This document shows positions 5,697 through 6,141 of a DNA stretch of 6,141 nt, piece by piece. Positions within the stretch are counted from its first letter, which is position 1. Every line of letters starts with the position of its first letter. Source of the DNA: an uncultured Collinsella sp. Lineage in GTDB: Bacteria; Actinomycetota; Coriobacteriia; Coriobacteriales; Coriobacteriaceae. The DNA is taken from contig USQE01000073.1 of NCBI GenBank assembly GCA_900556675.1, forward strand, positions 1-6,141, read 5' to 3'. The notes beneath the pieces are model-generated. The model had not been told where the DNA came from, did no database searches, and worked only from the letters and a program-made list of their open reading frames with translations. A program made the translations under genes and the position numbers.

Positions 5697-5795
5697 AAAC
5701 CCAGCCGATCAATCGGACAGTCGGTGAATCGCACCGTGACCATCTCGGGGCATTGATGGTCGGTTTATTCGATGTCTTGGTCGGCTGGGTTTTTC
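5697..5795 (+). terminator. Multibranched structure closed by a 12-bp stem and ending in a U-tract
   Basis: AAACCCAGCCGA (5697-5708) is an exact reverse complement of TCGGCTGGGTTT (5781-5792), and transcription continues into TTTTTC, a good terminator tail. The 72-nt interior can hold CGGTG/CACCG (5722-5726/5732-5736) and GACCATC/GATGGTC (5738-5744/5755-5761), making a junction. ATCAAT (5708-5713) and ATTGAT (5752-5757), or CCGAT/ATCGG (5705-5709/5711-5715 region), offer competing pairings. It could be the operon's main terminator or a regulated attenuator. It is not a tRNA: no acceptor end or T-loop was seen. Confidence 0.5.
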
Positions 5796-5798
5796 TTT

Positions 5799-5830
5799 GG
5801 GCACTCCGTTGCCTCCACTTCGGAGTGCCC
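5799..5830 (+). terminator. Perfect 10-bp GC-rich hairpin
   Basis: GGGCACTCCG (5799-5808) and CGGAGTGCCC (5821-5830) are exact reverse complements around a 12-nt loop. The hairpin is preceded by TTTTTCTTT and followed by GCCTCTTTG. The tail after the stem is weak, while on the minus strand the stem would be followed by AAAGAAAAA in the DNA, which is not a U-tract. It is best read as an auxiliary stem next to the preceding terminator. Confidence 0.4.
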
Positions 5831-5839
5831 GCCTCTTTG

Positions 5840-5922
5840 ATTGAGTACGCGTCTGATCTGGGATTTATTGCGGGTTAGGCCAATTGTTCGCTTGAATATC
5901 CCAGGTCAGACGCGTCTTCAAT
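5840..5922. repeat. Long inverted repeat, 25-nt arms
   Basis: Bases 5840-5864 pair with 5898-5922. The inner 18 positions (5847-5864 with 5898-5915) are complementary throughout apart from one G-U (5857/5905). The outer 7 contain one mismatch (5846/5916) and one G-U (5845/5917). The loop is 33 nt (5865-5897). Both arms contain ACGCGTCTGA or its complement. As RNA it would be a very stable hairpin in the leader of the following frame; as DNA it could be a paired operator. No U-tract follows, so it is not a classical terminator. Confidence 0.7.
5841..5869 (+). promoter_or_regulatory. Possible promoter inside the left arm of the inverted repeat
   Basis: TTGAGT (5841-5846) and TTTATT (5864-5869), each 4/6 to the sigma-70-like consensus, are 17 bp apart. 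A start near 5876 would fall in the loop of the inverted repeat and serve the frame at 5971. This is motif evidence only and weak. Confidence 0.25.
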
Positions 5923-5932
5923 TGCCAAAAGA

Positions 5933-5965
5933 TTCCGGTCGCAATCGCGGCCGTTTTGATCGGAG
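5933..5965 (+). promoter_or_regulatory. Hairpin that can pair with the Shine-Dalgarno of the next frame
   Basis: CGGTCGC (5936-5942) and GCGGCCG (5947-5953) form a 7-bp stem (one G-U) with a 4-nt loop, followed by TTTT (5954-5957), a small terminator-like hairpin. Alternatively, TTCCG (5933-5937) pairs with CGGAG (5961-5965), the Shine-Dalgarno before ATG 5971, stacked on GTCGC/GCGGC. Either fold would lower expression of the downstream frame. Function is inferred. Confidence 0.35.
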
Positions 5966-5970
5966 TATCT

Positions 5971-6141
5971 ATGTACCAGCGTATCGTTATCTACACGCGC
6001 CTGTTCCGCGAGCGTTGGTCCAACAATTGCATCCTCTCTTCTCTTTGGGATGGCACCTGCACCGGTGACGCGGCCTGCAACCCTACCTTGGGCTGCGCCT
6101 TCGGTACAGATGCCATCCTTTTTGCTGTAGGGGAAGCGTGC
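5971..6141 (+). CDS. Unrecognised Cys-rich protein, N-terminal part, runs off the window
   Basis: ATG at 5971 is preceded by CGGAG (5961-5965) with 5-nt spacing and opens a frame with no stop in the remaining 57 codons. It begins MYQRIVIYTRLFRERW and contains five cysteines, at residues 20, 30, 36, 42 and 57. Those at 30, 36 and 42 are spaced by exactly six, in the stretch CTGDAACNPTLGC. I do not recognise a family. It does not start like carbamate kinase (which would show a VxALGGNA-type N-terminus), so it is not the missing aguC. About two thirds of its codons end in G or C and it avoids AGA/AGG, as the operon genes do. The opposite strand is also open here (6141 down to 5875) but uses AGA/AGG and A-ending codons, so the plus strand is preferred. 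No signal peptide or membrane helix is evident in the visible part. Confidence 0.45.
   Translation, partial: MYQRIVIYTRLFRERWSNNCILSSLWDGTCTGDAACNPTLGCAFGTDAILFAVGEAC

Noticed and set aside
5697..5795. tRNA-like cloverleaf
   Set aside because: There is no CCA-side acceptor pairing of 7 bp, no T-loop TTCRA consensus in place and no anticodon arm of the right size; the closing stem ends in a U-tract.
5841..6068. Plus-strand ORFs at 5660-5878 and 5841-6068
   Set aside because: They run through terminator stems and the inverted repeat, lack ribosome binding sites and have no family resemblance.
5875..6141. Minus-strand frame open from the window edge to a stop at 5875-5877
   Set aside because: It uses AGA/AGG and many A-ending codons unlike the neighbours, and its end lies inside the inverted repeat. 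It is kept only as a weak alternative to the plus-strand Cys-rich frame.
1..6141. CRISPR array, insertion sequence or prophage attachment site
   Set aside because: No regularly spaced direct repeats, no transposase or integrase frame and no terminal repeat with target duplication were seen.

Overview
The window carries an agmatine deiminase (AgDI) catabolic cluster with its own membrane-bound regulator. The coding sequence is GC-rich, with strong preference for C- or G-ending codons (ATC, AAG, GGC, CTG/CTC), AGGAG-type ribosome binding sites and a LuxR-type regulator with a polytopic membrane half. This style, and the protein wording, suggest a gut actinobacterium of the class Coriobacteriia, most likely Collinsella or a close relative. 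That placement is an inference from style, not from a marker gene.

Layout: (1) bases 80-1045, minus strand, a seven-helix membrane protein ending in a LuxR helix-turn-helix, interpreted as AguR. (2) 1046-1375, a divergent control region with a promoter for the regulator, a 13-bp inverted repeat at the presumed operon promoter, and a structured leader. (3) 1376-2449, putrescine carbamoyltransferase. (4) 2583-4022, an APC-superfamily permease, the presumed agmatine/putrescine antiporter. (5) 4023-4390, a 368-base intergenic stretch dense in hairpins with competing pairings. (6) 4391-5596, agmatine deiminase. (7) 5597-5970, terminator-like hairpins, a multibranched structure ending in a U-tract, and a 25-nt-arm inverted repeat. 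(8) 5971-6141, the start of an unrecognised cysteine-rich reading frame that runs off the window.

How it works together: the antiporter imports agmatine and exports putrescine. Agmatine deiminase converts agmatine to N-carbamoylputrescine plus ammonia. Putrescine carbamoyltransferase phosphorolyses N-carbamoylputrescine to putrescine plus carbamoyl phosphate. Carbamate kinase would then make ATP from carbamoyl phosphate. The order R-B-D-A, with R divergent, matches the Enterococcus faecalis aguR/aguBDAC locus, where AguR is a transmembrane LuxR-type activator that senses agmatine. The kinase gene (aguC), last in that operon, is not seen here; the frame after aguA does not begin like a carbamate kinase.

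The enzymes are a known pathway. The less explained material lies between the genes: the operator-like inverted repeat, the nested leader hairpin, the two long structured intergenic regions, and the Cys-rich frame behind a hairpin that can pair with its Shine-Dalgarno sequence. All RNA pairings were found by eye and have not been folded computationally.
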